Below, in pieces: positions 1 to 9,698 of a stretch of 64,000 nt of DNA; positions within the stretch are counted from its first letter, which is position 1; each line of letters opens with the position of its first letter. Both the position numbers and the translations under genes were made by a program. This DNA is from Leishmania martiniquensis (Eukaryota; Euglenozoa; Kinetoplastea; Trypanosomatida; Trypanosomatidae). Under the pieces are notes generated by a model, which made no database searches, was not told the origin of the DNA, and saw only the letters and a list, made by a program, of their open reading frames with translations. The stretch spans positions 1,177,001 to 1,241,000 of the forward strand of contig NC_090167.1 of assembly GCF_017916325.1 (NCBI RefSeq), in the 5' to 3' direction.

Positions 1-70
1 GCAATGGCCATTGACGCTCGTTCAAGCTCTTCTCACTCGGATACTCTTCTGCTTACTTTGGCCCCTTTCC

Positions 71-72
71 AG
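71..72 (+). promoter_or_regulatory. Candidate trans-splice acceptor AG for NTAQ1
   Basis: A pyrimidine-rich stretch (about 45-70) ends in ttccag at 67-72. This is the nearest AG upstream of the ATG at 98. If it is used, the reading frame upstream of 98, which begins with a TTG and not an ATG, would be removed from the mRNA. This supports 98 as the start. Confidence 0.5.
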
Positions 73-97
73 CGACAGGCTGGCAGAAAGCACTGGA

Positions 98-850
98 ATG
101 GAAAAAGGGTTTGGGACGAGAACAATGACGAGTCATCTTGAGTACGCCTTTTGCTACTGCGAAGAGAATGTGTACAAATTTCTGGAGAGCATATATACAA
201 AAAGCGATTTATTTGACCGAAGCTGCGCTGTCTTCATGACTTCTTTCAGCTGCAGGCCCTGCGATGAGGTTCTCAACAGCTGGACTTCTCTCGTGCCGTA
301 TCGGCCCTACGAGTCTTCAGAATTTAGGAAGGATCTCACAGTATGGGATTACCATGTGATTGCTCTTGTGCGGTCCACACACAGTGGTAAATGGTACGTT
401 GTCGACCAGGACTCGAAACTGCCGCCAACAGAGGATACCGAGCTGGGGCCATTAGCCCCGCGTTGTGTGGATCTTCATAGGTATGTTACCCAGGTCTTAT
501 TTCTCGACGCAGCTGCCAGCGGTTTGGTCTGTTCTGAACTAACAGAGCTCCTGAACCGGGTGCGCTATCGAGTAATTGAGCGGGACGACTACCTTTCCCT
601 CTTGAGAAGTGACCGCTCTCACATGCAGAAGGCCCCAGGAATGTACCGAGCGAAGCCTCCACCGTGGCCTCCAGTGAGTGAGAGCTCTGCTAGCGTGGGT
701 TATGAGGCAAAGAAAAGAGCGGAGGCGGTATTGAGTGCACTGCCGCCGAATTTAAGGGTCAACAACCTGGCATGCTTTATAAACGCGGCGAGTACCTCAA
801 TCCCAGGGGTAATTATGGACCGACATTCGTTTGAGGAATTTTTTCATTAG
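98..850 (+). CDS. NTAQ1: Protein N-terminal glutamine amidohydrolase (NTAQ1/WDYHV1 family)
   Basis: The enzyme deamidates N-terminal glutamine of proteins to glutamate, the first step of one branch of the N-degron pathway, in cytosol or nucleus. The family signatures are present: the CYCEENVYKFLE block with the catalytic Cys near the N-terminus, WDYHVIAL with the catalytic His, VVDQDSKLP with the Asp of the Cys-His-Asp triad, and a DRSHM-PPPWPP segment near the C-terminus. At 250 aa it is slightly longer than the usual roughly 200-aa family members. The frame is open upstream to position 11 but begins there with TTG; 98 is the first ATG after the likely splice acceptor, and the ATG at 125 (241 aa) is an alternative. 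It is the first gene in the window and appears complete. Confidence 0.9.
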   Translation: MEKGFGTRTMTSHLEYAFCYCEENVYKFLESIYTKSDLFDRSCAVFMTSFSCRPCDEVLNSWTSLVPYRPYESSEFRKDLTVWDYHVIALVRSTHSGKWYVVDQDSKLPPTEDTELGPLAPRCVDLHRYVTQVLFLDAAASGLVCSELTELLNRVRYRVIERDDYLSLLRSDRSHMQKAPGMYRAKPPPWPPVSESSASVGYEAKKRAEAVLSALPPNLRVNNLACFINAASTSIPGVIMDRHSFEEFFH

Positions 851-1064
851 GAAGCAAAACTAGTTTAATTTATGGCAATGGAACTCTGCCACGACAGTAA
901 TAGAGTTTCGGTTTGTGCGTTCTTTGGTGCCAGCTGTCGTCTGTGCACCGTTTTCCTCTGCGCGATCGATTTCTCTCTCTCTGAAAGCTGAACACCGTGC
1001 GTTTTTATTTCTTCCTTCCTACCTGCTCTTCCCCTAAGAGTCCCTAATCCAAAAAGCCACAGAG

Positions 1065-3623
1065 ATGCATCAAAGAACGGATGGTACATCTGGCTACTTT
1101 AATGATGTTCCGTATTTCACTCCCGTTGAAACGGCTGTCTTCTATGAAGCTGTGCAAAGTTGCCGCTTACACAAACTTCCAGCGCATTTGATGGTGAAAC
1201 CGAGATCTACTCTTTTCTTCGCCAATCCCGACTCGACTTTAGCACGTGCATTAGCGAAAAGGGATGAGGACAGAAAAGGAAAGTGCACGGCGGAGGTAAC
1301 GGCACCTCTTCCGGTATTCACAAGAGATTATTCAGAGAACCGGATGCTTTTCAAGCCTTCCGGCGAAGACTACGTGTCTCTACGCGAGGTTTGCAGCATT
1401 TTTGATGCATCTGTACGGAACACCTCGGCCAACATCGTTGACATTTGTTCACTGAACAGTGAGGCAATAAATACCGTATGGACTGATCTGCTGCTCTTCC
1501 TCAACGGCTGTAGCGGGTCGGTAGGGAGGTTTGTTGTTCACAACATTGATACGCTATGCAGCATATCTGACGGCACTTGTGAGTTTCTCGTTTCCTTGCT
1601 GCTGGCAGGAATTGCATCAATCCTTCACTACTATTCTCGTGTAGGCGATCGAGAAGCGCTTCTCAATTCAGTGTGCGTTGAGCTTACCGTACTCAACACG
1701 GAACTAGGCTTGAGCGTCGCCGACGGTCTTCAATTTCTTATCGAAAAGGGCCTGAGAACGACAGTCTTTCGCTCGCGCGAAGGAAACTTCAAGGCGACAT
1801 ATAATGAGCTTCTCTCGTCTACGCACTGCATAGAGTGCTCGGGTGACAACTGGATAGACTTAATCTGTGACGAGATCGTAGAGGCACATGAGATGCTGTG
1901 CGACAAAGATATCGATGAGGCCGCCTCTGGAATTTTCGTCTCACCTATCGTGCTGCTTATCGCTCCTCAAGTACCCTCTTTGCGTATGCCGTTGGAGAAG
2001 CAGATTTTGGACAGCTACAGCAGCGAGGCTCTACGACTGCAAAGTGACGCGGAATGGATCCACGCGGAGTTTGAGAAAAAGGTACCTCTTGTTTTTATGT
2101 GCAGCTCTCACTGGCTTGTTGAGCAGATGAGTATGCCAAAGGAAGATGCCCTACTGCACCGGCTGAACGTTCAGGTTGTAGTTCATGGCGGTTTCTGCGA
2201 AATTGGAGACACCGCCGAGGAAGATATTCTGCGCTGCGTCATCGCCCTTAAGAGCTGCGGCATCCAGTGGGAGGAGATGCGAGCGATGCAGCATAAGAAG
2301 CCGTCGTACTGGCGACTGCACGAAAGGTGCCTCTTTCGAAGTAGCAGTGCACTGACACAAGACTGTGCCAATGTGCTTCTTCTTCTGTTTCGCCGGTTTG
2401 TTACTCCTTACTCTTCCTCCAGCAAACAGCCGTACACATCGCTTCCACGCGAGCTTTTTTTCTCACGCCGAGCGCGTGACTTTTACGACAGGCTCGCGCA
2501 AACCCTACGTCTTGCCGGGGTACTGGCGCCTGAAGGGAGTGCTCCCTCTGAGTCTATCGAATTGACGGTGCTGGGTCGGTTTTTGTCGTGCCGATTTCGA
2601 ATAGGAGAAGAGGCGCTGCTCAGTAACACGCTTACTGTCGCTGACGGAAAAGCCATTTTATGGGGATTTTTGTTTCGTCAGCAGATAAGCGTTCCTCAAG
2701 ACCTTATAAAAAGCTGTCACGCCTTTGGCTCATGGGTGGATGCTGCGGTTGCCAAGTTCTGCAAAGCATACCGGCTGCAGTTCGAGCCCGAGGCAGGAAC
2801 TCCGCGAGTTTCACTTGTTGCGCAGCTGGCGCTCTTTGGATTCGGCGAGTGTGCCGTTCGAGACAGAGTGCACTACCTCCTTAGTTCACCGAGTGGGGTT
2901 CGGCTTCCTATAAGACCACACTTTGCCATAGCAGCGCCGACGACCTGTCGCGGATGGTACGAGCAGGCTCCGTTGAATGCCGGGTTTGCCCTGGAGAAAA
3001 AGGAAGTGAATGTCTTCTGCCTACCTCCCCAGTCGACGTACTGCGAACTGAAAGGGGTGGAGAAAGGGGCAAGTTTTCACATACAGTGCCCCGTGGAGCT
3101 TTCGTATCCTCTTATTGTTGCGCACTCAGTGCTGCACATTTCGCTGCACAATATTTGCGTATTCAGTGAAACTGTCGACCCAAGCGTCGTGACTCCACTC
3201 CCTACAAACCTTTTGGAGTCAGGAGTCATGTCAAGACTCTTGTGCGACGTGGTCAGAGGCAATGCAGGCTTATGGCTCGACGGGGTCATGAATGAAACAA
3301 TACTGACGTCCACTGCCTCATCTGTGCTTGCCCCTTTGACACTTAAAGGAAGGCAATACATTCCACATTGCGAACGCGAGCTTTTTGCCCGGAAAAGGCA
3401 TCGGCAGGAGACAGAGGTGGCTAAAGTCGGCTTAACGGAAGGGTTCAAAGGTACACTTCCGCGAACCGCAGCGGAGCGCAGCGCTGTGGAGGAGCTGGCG
3501 GAACTCATCAAGGCAATCGGCAGGGAAAAAGCAGAGAAGGCCGTGCGCGGAAAGAAAGGATTCAGTTTTTTGGAGCCCTCACATGAGCTCTACCCCTTCT
3601 ACCTCTATAATTTGAAGCTTTGA
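1065..3623 (+). CDS. Hypothetical protein with C-terminal SURP-like module
   Basis: An 852-aa protein that I do not recognise as a whole. Its last 45 residues (about 808-852) resemble the SURP (SWAP) module of splicing factors: VEELAELIKAIGREKAEKAV, then KGFSFLEP, then YPFYLYNLKL, matching the family pattern of a hydrophobic helix with a Gly, F-x-F-L, and Y-x-x-Y-Y-x-x-K-L. SURP modules bind partner proteins in SF1/SF3a-type spliceosome complexes. The rest is a mixed alpha/beta sequence without obvious membrane segments or low complexity, so a nuclear RNA-processing role is only an inference. The ATG at 1065 follows a long pyrimidine tract ending in AG at 1037-1038. The SURP call rests on pattern recognition alone. 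Confidence 0.75.
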   Translation: MHQRTDGTSGYFNDVPYFTPVETAVFYEAVQSCRLHKLPAHLMVKPRSTLFFANPDSTLARALAKRDEDRKGKCTAEVTAPLPVFTRDYSENRMLFKPSGEDYVSLREVCSIFDASVRNTSANIVDICSLNSEAINTVWTDLLLFLNGCSGSVGRFVVHNIDTLCSISDGTCEFLVSLLLAGIASILHYYSRVGDREALLNSVCVELTVLNTELGLSVADGLQFLIEKGLRTTVFRSREGNFKATYNELLSSTHCIECSGDNWIDLICDEIVEAHEMLCDKDIDEAASGIFVSPIVLLIAPQVPSLRMPLEKQILDSYSSEALRLQSDAEWIHAEFEKKVPLVFMCSSHWLVEQMSMPKEDALLHRLNVQVVVHGGFCEIGDTAEEDILRCVIALKSCGIQWEEMRAMQHKKPSYWRLHERCLFRSSSALTQDCANVLLLLFRRFVTPYSSSSKQPYTSLPRELFFSRRARDFYDRLAQTLRLAGVLAPEGSAPSESIELTVLGRFLSCRFRIGEEALLSNTLTVADGKAILWGFLFRQQISVPQDLIKSCHAFGSWVDAAVAKFCKAYRLQFEPEAGTPRVSLVAQLALFGFGECAVRDRVHYLLSSPSGVRLPIRPHFAIAAPTTCRGWYEQAPLNAGFALEKKEVNVFCLPPQSTYCELKGVEKGASFHIQCPVELSYPLIVAHSVLHISLHNICVFSETVDPSVVTPLPTNLLESGVMSRLLCDVVRGNAGLWLDGVMNETILTSTASSVLAPLTLKGRQYIPHCERELFARKRHRQETEVAKVGLTEGFKGTLPRTAAERSAVEELAELIKAIGREKAEKAVRGKKGFSFLEPSHELYPFYLYNLKL

Positions 3624-3981
3624 CCCGGCAGAAATCAAAAGGACCAGCAGCATAATTTCTATACCGTCAGCGTGGCAAGCGCCGAGGATTTGTGCGCACA
3701 CAAACCGCAACCGCAGGAAGAAGTGTATAATGGGCTTTTTTCCATGTGAGCCCCTGAACGTTACCTTCCCTCACTGCTTCTCAGTAGGTTCCCGATGTCA
3801 GTCTCTTTTTTCTCATCTCCGTTTTTCATATGGTGAGGCCAAGCTTCTTTGCTATGACTGTGTGCCACTTGATCGATCAACCAATAAATCATGCCCTCTT
3901 ACTCATTCCCTCATGTCATTTTGTACGGCTCAATCACCTTTCTTATGAGTGTGCTGGGGACTCGCAAGCGAAGCCCGTAAG
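3624..3981. other. Intergenic region: 3' UTR / splice acceptor of next gene
   Basis: No convincing gene. Pyrimidine-rich runs precede the candidate acceptor AG at 3948-3949 used by the following small membrane protein. Confidence 0.6.
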
Positions 3982-4539
3982 ATGACAATAAGGTTACGCA
4001 AAAGAGAAAGGGAAGGAGGTGGCTGCACGGGCAGCTTCTACCGTAGCGCGCTTGGCGTGACTCTTCTCATAGCTGTTCTCTGTGCCGTTTCGATGAGCTG
4101 GTACAGCTCACAGACACTATCTCATACGCTGAGCGGCACGTGGAGAGCGACGGACGGCAAAACTATTGTCGCCATGTGCGATGGCGGTTCCGCTTGGAGT
4201 GGCATGTGCTCCTTCGAGTCAGAGGAGTTTCGTTATGAGGGCAGAGTGCTAGCATCTCGACTGAGCGATGGTGGTTGGGCTGCTTTTCTCCCATTGAAGA
4301 GCGGCAACACTGTTATTCTGGGGTACAGGAAAGGGAGCCTAGCAGTTGTATTGAAAAGCGGTGAGAGTGCTCTTCGCAAAGCCGAGTACACACGCAGCAC
4401 CGCACAAGCAGAGGATTTTCTGGCTACCTTGCGACTTAAGGGCAAGTACATTGGCGCGTTGTTTGTGATGATAGGCACCTACAAATGGATTCAGGTGTCC
4501 TTTTTCGGTGCGTCGCTGCGTCGTGCAAGACGCTTCTGA
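3982..4539 (+). CDS. Small hypothetical protein with two predicted membrane segments
   Basis: A 185-aa basic protein of unknown function. After a charged N-terminus (RLRKREREGGG) comes a hydrophobic segment at about residues 21-40 (ALGVTLLIAVLCAVSM) that could be a signal anchor. A soluble domain of about 100 residues follows, beginning SGTWRATDGK, and then a second hydrophobic segment near the C-terminus (YIGALFVMIG). The C-terminus is Arg-rich (RRARRF), as in ER-retained proteins. The open frame extends to a GTG at 3949, but 3982 is the first ATG. A lumenal beta-domain between two TM helices is an inference. Confidence 0.7.
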   Translation: MTIRLRKREREGGGCTGSFYRSALGVTLLIAVLCAVSMSWYSSQTLSHTLSGTWRATDGKTIVAMCDGGSAWSGMCSFESEEFRYEGRVLASRLSDGGWAAFLPLKSGNTVILGYRKGSLAVVLKSGESALRKAEYTRSTAQAEDFLATLRLKGKYIGALFVMIGTYKWIQVSFFGASLRRARRF

Positions 4540-4946
4540 CTCAATAGTACGCTGTCGTCTCGAACTTCTGTGCGGTGAGGCATAAGGAAGACGCCAAACA
4601 CGCGCAAACAGAGCAGCATTGTGTGCGCTGGAGGGCACCTTCACAACCGTTTGTAGGGCGCCTTCGTCTGTTGCGAACCCCATCGTCGGCCCGGCGTCGG
4701 AGGGTACCGCGGTGTCTCCCTCCTCGCCAGCAGTGTATGTGCTTGCTTTGATACCTCTGTATTCCTGCGTCTTCTTCGCCTTTACTTTCCCCCGTTGTGT
4801 TCTCCATCACTTTCTCACAGTTCGATACCGAAGACGAGAAAAGCAGTGACTCTGTTCTTCTGACCGGAAACGTCGATTTTTACTCCATATTGCGTTTTTC
4901 CGATAGGGGTCTTCGCTGTGCCATACCCAAAGTCGTCGCAGCAACC
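4540..4946. other. Intergenic region
   Basis: Nothing coding was seen. A T-rich tract ending in gatag (AG at 4905-4906) is the likely trans-splice acceptor for COA6. Confidence 0.6.
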
Positions 4947-5162
4947 ATGCAGAGCGCCAAGAAGCGAGAGGTTTGCTACGAGGCGCGCGACGCGTTCCAC
5001 AAGTGCCTTGACACCCTCCCCGAGGACCCGGAGAGGGAATGCGCTGCCCCCCAAAAGACATTTGAGCAATCATGTCCAAAGAGCTGGGTGTCCTACTTCG
5101 AGAAGCAGCGCGAGCGTGAGGTTATCTTACAGCTTCAGTTGGAGCAGTACAAGGGCCGGTAG
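4947..5162 (+). CDS. COA6: Cytochrome c oxidase assembly factor 6 (COA6-like, twin CX9C/CX10C)
   Basis: COA6 is a small intermembrane-space protein that helps copper delivery to the Cox2 subunit of cytochrome c oxidase. The 71-aa product has the family layout: KREVCYEARDAFHKC gives Cys-x9-Cys, and CAAPQKTFEQSC gives Cys-x10-Cys. These are followed by PKSWVSYFEKQRE, matching the family's W-x-x-Y-F-x-K-R segment. The open frame continues upstream, but the ATG at 4947 lies directly before the conserved region and after a good splice acceptor. The length agrees with the family. Import would use the disulfide relay, which in trypanosomatids lacks a classical Mia40 (established knowledge). Confidence 0.88.
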   Translation: MQSAKKREVCYEARDAFHKCLDTLPEDPERECAAPQKTFEQSCPKSWVSYFEKQREREVILQLQLEQYKGR

Positions 5163-5526
5163 GCGGTGGCTACGCGCTCGCTTTCGGCTGTCTACATTTC
5201 TTTGGAGCCGTATCTTGGGTCACAATCGAAATGCAATTGGGCAATAGTCAGTTCTCTCGGTTGTTCAAATCGAGCCTCTCTCTCCCCCGTTCGGGAGCAC
5301 GTCTCAGAGGGTACCCTACTTTCACAAGCGGCCGACAATGAAGTGGACCGCTTTGGTGAATGTGGTGCGGCAGTCGACTCGCTTTTTTCCCACACCTGCC
5401 TCCTACGAAATGCCGCCCTCTCCTTCATCTCGTGCTGGCTGCGTCTCTCTCCTTTTTCTTCTCTTAAAAGCGGCACCCATACGCTCACGCACGCACGCAC
5501 TCTTTTAGTCACAGTCAAAAGAAGAC
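5163..5526. other. Intergenic region
   Basis: No supported gene. A long + strand open frame runs through it but begins without ATG and overlaps EMC6 in another frame. A pyrimidine tract ending at 5469-5470 (ctcttaaaag) is the likely acceptor for EMC6. Confidence 0.6.
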
Positions 5527-5850
5527 ATGAGCGCTCAGGGCGACCGATTTGTCGGCCGTGTGCTGAGCAAGAACTACGAATCCGTTTTCCAGGTGCGAAC
5601 AATGGGATCGCTGCTTGCGGGTATTGCAGCTGGTGTTCTCGGACTCACAAACTTCCGCGGCCTCTTCTTCTTCATTGCAAGTGCTGTCGTTACGTCCTTT
5701 TCCATCATGGCGTTCAGCTGCGGCGGCAACGCGCACAGGTGCTTCCCCAAAGGCACCGCGGAGCTCTTCTCCGTACAGCAACTGCTTTCAGGTGCCATGA
5801 CATACATCCTTGTATGGACGGTGGCGTACGACGCCATCTACATCTTTTAG
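5527..5850 (+). CDS. EMC6: ER membrane protein complex subunit 6 (EMC6/TMEM93)
   Basis: EMC6 is a core transmembrane subunit of the EMC, an insertase for membrane proteins at the ER. The 107-aa protein has three hydrophobic segments: residues about 26-45 (MGSLLAGIAAGVLGLT), 47-63, and 85-104 ending in ILVWTVAYDAIYIF. The AGVLGLTNFRGLFFF block and the TYILVWT block match EMC6 of animals and fungi. The length is as expected for the family. The loop between TM2 and TM3 has a CGGN...C segment not typical of the family. The first ATG after the acceptor is used. Confidence 0.88.
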   Translation: MSAQGDRFVGRVLSKNYESVFQVRTMGSLLAGIAAGVLGLTNFRGLFFFIASAVVTSFSIMAFSCGGNAHRCFPKGTAELFSVQQLLSGAMTYILVWTVAYDAIYIF

Positions 5851-6484
5851 CTTCTTTTGAGCAGTCGCAAGGCGCGCGCGGATACCCCTACCTTCTCGTG
5901 CTTGTGGGAGGCTGGACTGTAATGAAATGAAACTTAACACAGATGAACCAAAGGCAAGGCGGGAGAAGTGAGTGTGGAAGGCCATGATGCCATGCAACGC
6001 AAGCTTGGGCGGGAGAAAGGCAGAAGCTGCTTCACACGCGAAGATGAGGGGAAGAAGGCGCGTGCATATCCCTGTGCCCCTCCGTTCCTGGTGCAGCACT
6101 TTTCAATGCCGCATTCGTTTGCTTACCAGCACTCCTGCCTCAACGTAACCCCCCTCGACGCCGTGCATGCCTTGCCTTTTTTCACGCGCCGTGCGTCTTG
6201 GGCAGATGTGCCGCGCACTCCCTCGAAAGATACACCAGTGTGATTGCAGATGTACCCATCTTTTTATAATTCACCCCTTCTTCTCTACGGAATACCATAG
6301 CCTCCTAGCGCGCAGTCAACAAATACAAGCTGATACCCACTGCTTATGAGCCTGGCACGATCGATATGGTGCCTTTCCTTTTCGTAAAATATAGGCTGCT
6401 GCTCAGCGCATCATCTCACCGGACGCTGAAGAATATACACCCACACGCAAAACTTGTGTACACGTGCTGCTCTCAAGGGTCACC
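5851..6484. other. Intergenic region
   Basis: No gene recognised. Tracts at about 6265-6300 (cccttcttctc...catag) and 6370-6393 could supply the splice acceptor for the following gene. Confidence 0.55.
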
Positions 6485-7789
6485 ATGAAAACATTTTTCG
6501 GCGTCGCGGTCTTGGTGCCCGCTCCTCTCGGGGCGCTCATCGTGACCATCCTAACCTGCCTAGCTGGAACCATGGCTGGGCTGGTTCTGTGCGTCTTTTC
6601 ACTCGATGTAGCTCGACTCTCTGGCATTGTCCATACCGGCAGCTCGGCTGACGCAGCGCGAGCAAGGCGGCTGCTCGCGATTCTTGAGAAGCCTCACTGG
6701 CTCTTGATTGCTCTCCTCACATGGAATGACATTGCGCTCGAGATGCTGCCTCTGGTTCTCAACACGTTTCTTCCGCCGGCAGCGGCGATTATCACATCTG
6801 TCGCGATCACTCTCGTTTTCTGCGAAATTCTTCCACAGGCTTTTTTCATTCAGCACGCATTCGAGCTGTCCGCTTTCTTGTCTCCATTTATTCGCGCTCT
6901 CATGTGGATCACTGCCCCTGTGGCGTGGCCGATGAGTGCGCTGCTGGACGCAGTTGTGGGCGACAAGGAGGCCTTCTTTTTTCAGCGTCGAGAGCTGCGC
7001 GAAGTCATCCGAATCCAAGATGAGATGCGTGAGAGGAAGAGGTGGAGGCGCACGGAAGTAGGCGAAGGAGGGGGCGAAGGCCAAGGAAAGGACGAGGAAG
7101 ACCTCAAAAAGGAGGAGGTCAAACTGATGCTGAACGTGCTCAGCTTGTCAGAGCGCACCGCGAAGGACATGATACAGCTTCCCATCGAGAAACTCTACAA
7201 ATGGCACATCGACGCCCTCCTCTCTCCATCTTTGATAGCAGAGGTATTTACCAAAGGGTACCACTTCATCCCAGTCTACGAGGACGCCGACGACCCGACA
7301 AACGTGACACAAATCCTCATGACAAAGATGCTCCTCTTACTCATCTACCAACCCCAGTCGGAGGGTGTGCGCGTGAGAGAGATGCAGCTGGTTCCGCTTC
7401 AGCGCTTCAGTGGCAGCACCATGGCGACTGAGGTCTTTATGCACCTTCAGAGAATATCACCGTCCATTGTTTTGATTACAAGCGAAGCTGGCGACAAAGT
7501 GCTTGGGCTGCTGACGTTGCGCACAGTCAGTGAACAACTGCACGAGACGACGTTTCAGACTGAGATGGACCCACTCAGCCCGTCGTCTATGCAGGTGATG
7601 GTGTGCTCATGGAGGGCCGTTCGGCGAGTGGGCGAGTACTCCATAAGCGTAAGCAGCCGACCCAGTAGCTTGAACACTAGTTTCGCCTTGATTCCAGCTA
7701 CATCGGCGAATGAGAGGCCCGTACGGTGTAGCGAATCGCCTGCGCGACTCAGCATTCTTGTAAACACCGGCGAAGGGACTCCCCTATAG
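6485..7789 (+). CDS. CNNM/DUF21 transmembrane CBS-domain protein (copy A)
   Basis: The 434-aa protein belongs to the CNNM (ancient conserved domain) family linked to Mg2+ and metal transport. The N-terminal DUF21 domain (about residues 1-165) has four hydrophobic segments and the LAGTMAGLVLCVFSLDVARL motif typical of the first DUF21 helix. It continues with EKPHWLLIALL, ALEMLPLVLN and CEILPQAFFIQHA, all close to DUF21 signatures. A charged Glu/Lys/Gly-rich linker leads to LMLNVLSLSERTAKDMIQLP and a CBS-type region (about 215-360) with the FIPVYEDADDPTNVTQIL segment. The open frame reaches back to a GTG, but 6485 is the first ATG. It is followed directly by a paralogue. Confidence 0.85.
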   Translation: MKTFFGVAVLVPAPLGALIVTILTCLAGTMAGLVLCVFSLDVARLSGIVHTGSSADAARARRLLAILEKPHWLLIALLTWNDIALEMLPLVLNTFLPPAAAIITSVAITLVFCEILPQAFFIQHAFELSAFLSPFIRALMWITAPVAWPMSALLDAVVGDKEAFFFQRRELREVIRIQDEMRERKRWRRTEVGEGGGEGQGKDEEDLKKEEVKLMLNVLSLSERTAKDMIQLPIEKLYKWHIDALLSPSLIAEVFTKGYHFIPVYEDADDPTNVTQILMTKMLLLLIYQPQSEGVRVREMQLVPLQRFSGSTMATEVFMHLQRISPSIVLITSEAGDKVLGLLTLRTVSEQLHETTFQTEMDPLSPSSMQVMVCSWRAVRRVGEYSISVSSRPSSLNTSFALIPATSANERPVRCSESPARLSILVNTGEGTPL

Positions 7790-8486
7790 CAGCATACAAT
7801 GGAAGCTGCCCTGTGAATCTCTTTTTTTTCGTGTTGCCTCCTGGAGTACATTTCGCTTGGCACCTCTATTTCAGTTTCGTGGATTTGTCTCTTACTTCGA
7901 TAGAGTGTCAAGGGCCTCTTTGACCCTCCGCTGGTTGTCGTAAAAGGCCAGTTTGTTTCCGCATCACCAGAAAAGAAACCGAAACCCAGTCGAAAGCAGC
8001 ATACGTGCTTTGGCGTGTGGAAAACATGAAATAACCAGATCCACTTGCTCTCTCTCTTTCGTCTTTCAGCGGTGTCATCGTTTCAGCCCGCTCACCCAAG
8101 AGTGGACGGGCAGAGTTGCTGACCTGTGTACGTTTCCGAGTCGAATCGGTTTCGTGGCACATCCAACTTGGCCCCGTTCAACATCTCGCTCTTCCTCCTC
8201 CTGTATCTTTCGCCCCTTTTTCTTGCACTGCACCGCTAACACATTGATGCCAACGTGTAAGAAGAAGAGAAAAAGCACCGAGTGAGCATCGTTAGCGTTT
8301 TCGACGAGGTGCACTGTGTGTGATCTGGACGACAAAGGGCGAGCAAGAAGGGCTTTCGCGGTTTACGGTGCCGCACCCTAGCGCCCATCTTCTGGAGGTC
8401 AAGCTGTCCGCTTAACTTCTACACCCTTCACGCGCACAAGAGTGTCTCCGCCACAGCTGACATACACAGTCTAACACACTCTCCCC
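7790..8486. other. Intergenic region between CNNM paralogues
   Basis: No gene seen. Pyrimidine tracts at about 8040-8070 and 8180-8230 are the likely polyadenylation/trans-splicing signals. Confidence 0.6.
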
Positions 8487-9698
8487 ATGGCGAATGGCTA
8501 CAGTGTACTCGGAGTTCCGGTCGACGTGCCGATGTGGATGCTGGCCGTTATCATCGCGGTGCTGGTGGTGTTAGCGGGGCTGATGGCGGGCCTCATTATC
8601 AGCGTTTTCTCCCTTGACAAGGCCCGATTGAAGGCACTTGCACACCGATCGGAGACGGTAGAGGGTAGACGCGCGCGCCGACTGTTGCTCATCTTGCACA
8701 ATCCGCATTGGCTTCTTGTGACTCTCGTCGTTGTCGACTCCGCTGCAACTGAGATGCTGCCGCTACTTTTCAACGCTCTCTTGTCCCCTGTTGAGGCGGT
8801 CATCGTCTCCGTCATCCTGCTGGTAGTCTGTGGAGAGATAATCCCGGAAGCAGTGTTCACGCGTCACGCACTGGCGCTGAGTTCAGTGTTCGCTTATCTA
8901 GTGCTGGTGCTGATGATAGTCACAGCACCAATATCGTGGCCTGTCGGGAGGCTGCTAGACTGGTGTGTTGGGAACCGATCGGGTGTCGCCTTCAAGCGTG
9001 GGCAGCTACGCGAGGTGATCCGATATCGAGCCGCCCAGCTCGACGACATCGATGGCGACGATGACGGTGAGGCCGCGCCACCGCGCGAGAGCAATTTGGA
9101 TACACGAGAGCCGCGCTCGATACACCAGCTTGAGACCCAAATAATGCTCGGGGTTTTGAGTCTATCCGAGTATGTTGGATCCTCTGTACTGAAAAAGAGC
9201 ATTCGGGCAACTTTCACTGTTCACCGCGACGCCGTTGTGAGCAAGCGGATGATACAGAGCATGGCAGCTCACAAACTTACCCACATTCCTGTGTACAGCG
9301 ACGCTGGAAACCCATCCAACGTCACACAGGTGTTTGAGTTGCGGCTTTTGCTCTTCTTTGCTTACTGCGAGGAAGGCCCTCTAATACGAATACGAGATCT
9401 CCCACTTCTGCCACTGCCTCGGTACCACGCGGACACGCCGTGCAATTTGCTTCTAGACTACCTCCGTGCTTCCCCTCTCCAAGTTGCCGCTCTCACAAGC
9501 CCAGATAGCACGGAAAGAGTCGTTGGGATCGTCTCAGCATCGGATGTGGTAGAGCTAGTGCACAAGACTTCGTTCGACACCGCCTACGTGGAGTCTCACC
9601 GGCCGAAGCAAGGCAGTGTCGTGCAGTCATTTCGTGCACATAACGCCTCCATGACGCAGGAGACAAACCAGATGATGATGAACGACATAAGCGCATGA
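8487..9698 (+). CDS. CNNM/DUF21 transmembrane CBS-domain protein (copy B)
   Basis: A 403-aa paralogue of the upstream gene with the same architecture. The DUF21 domain has LAGLMAGLIISVFSLDKARLKAL, HNPHWLLVTLVVVDSAATEMLPLLFN and CGEIIPEAVFTRHA. It is followed by LRAVIRYRAA, an acidic linker (DDIDGDDDGEA), IMLGVLSLSEYVGSSVL, and a CBS pair with THIPVYSDAGNPSNVTQVFELRL-type residues. Divergence from copy A is high in the loops and C-terminal tails, so this is an old tandem duplication and not a recent array. The C-terminus ends with a Met-rich MMMNDIS. A role in divalent-metal transport at an internal or surface membrane is inferred from the family. Confidence 0.86.
   Translation: MANGYSVLGVPVDVPMWMLAVIIAVLVVLAGLMAGLIISVFSLDKARLKALAHRSETVEGRRARRLLLILHNPHWLLVTLVVVDSAATEMLPLLFNALLSPVEAVIVSVILLVVCGEIIPEAVFTRHALALSSVFAYLVLVLMIVTAPISWPVGRLLDWCVGNRSGVAFKRGQLREVIRYRAAQLDDIDGDDDGEAAPPRESNLDTREPRSIHQLETQIMLGVLSLSEYVGSSVLKKSIRATFTVHRDAVVSKRMIQSMAAHKLTHIPVYSDAGNPSNVTQVFELRLLLFFAYCEEGPLIRIRDLPLLPLPRYHADTPCNLLLDYLRASPLQVAALTSPDSTERVVGIVSASDVVELVHKTSFDTAYVESHRPKQGSVVQSFRAHNASMTQETNQMMMNDISA

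Noticed and set aside
5166..5930. 254-codon open frame between COA6 and EMC6
   Set aside because: It starts without ATG, contains the splice tract of EMC6 and overlaps EMC6 in another frame; no protein features.
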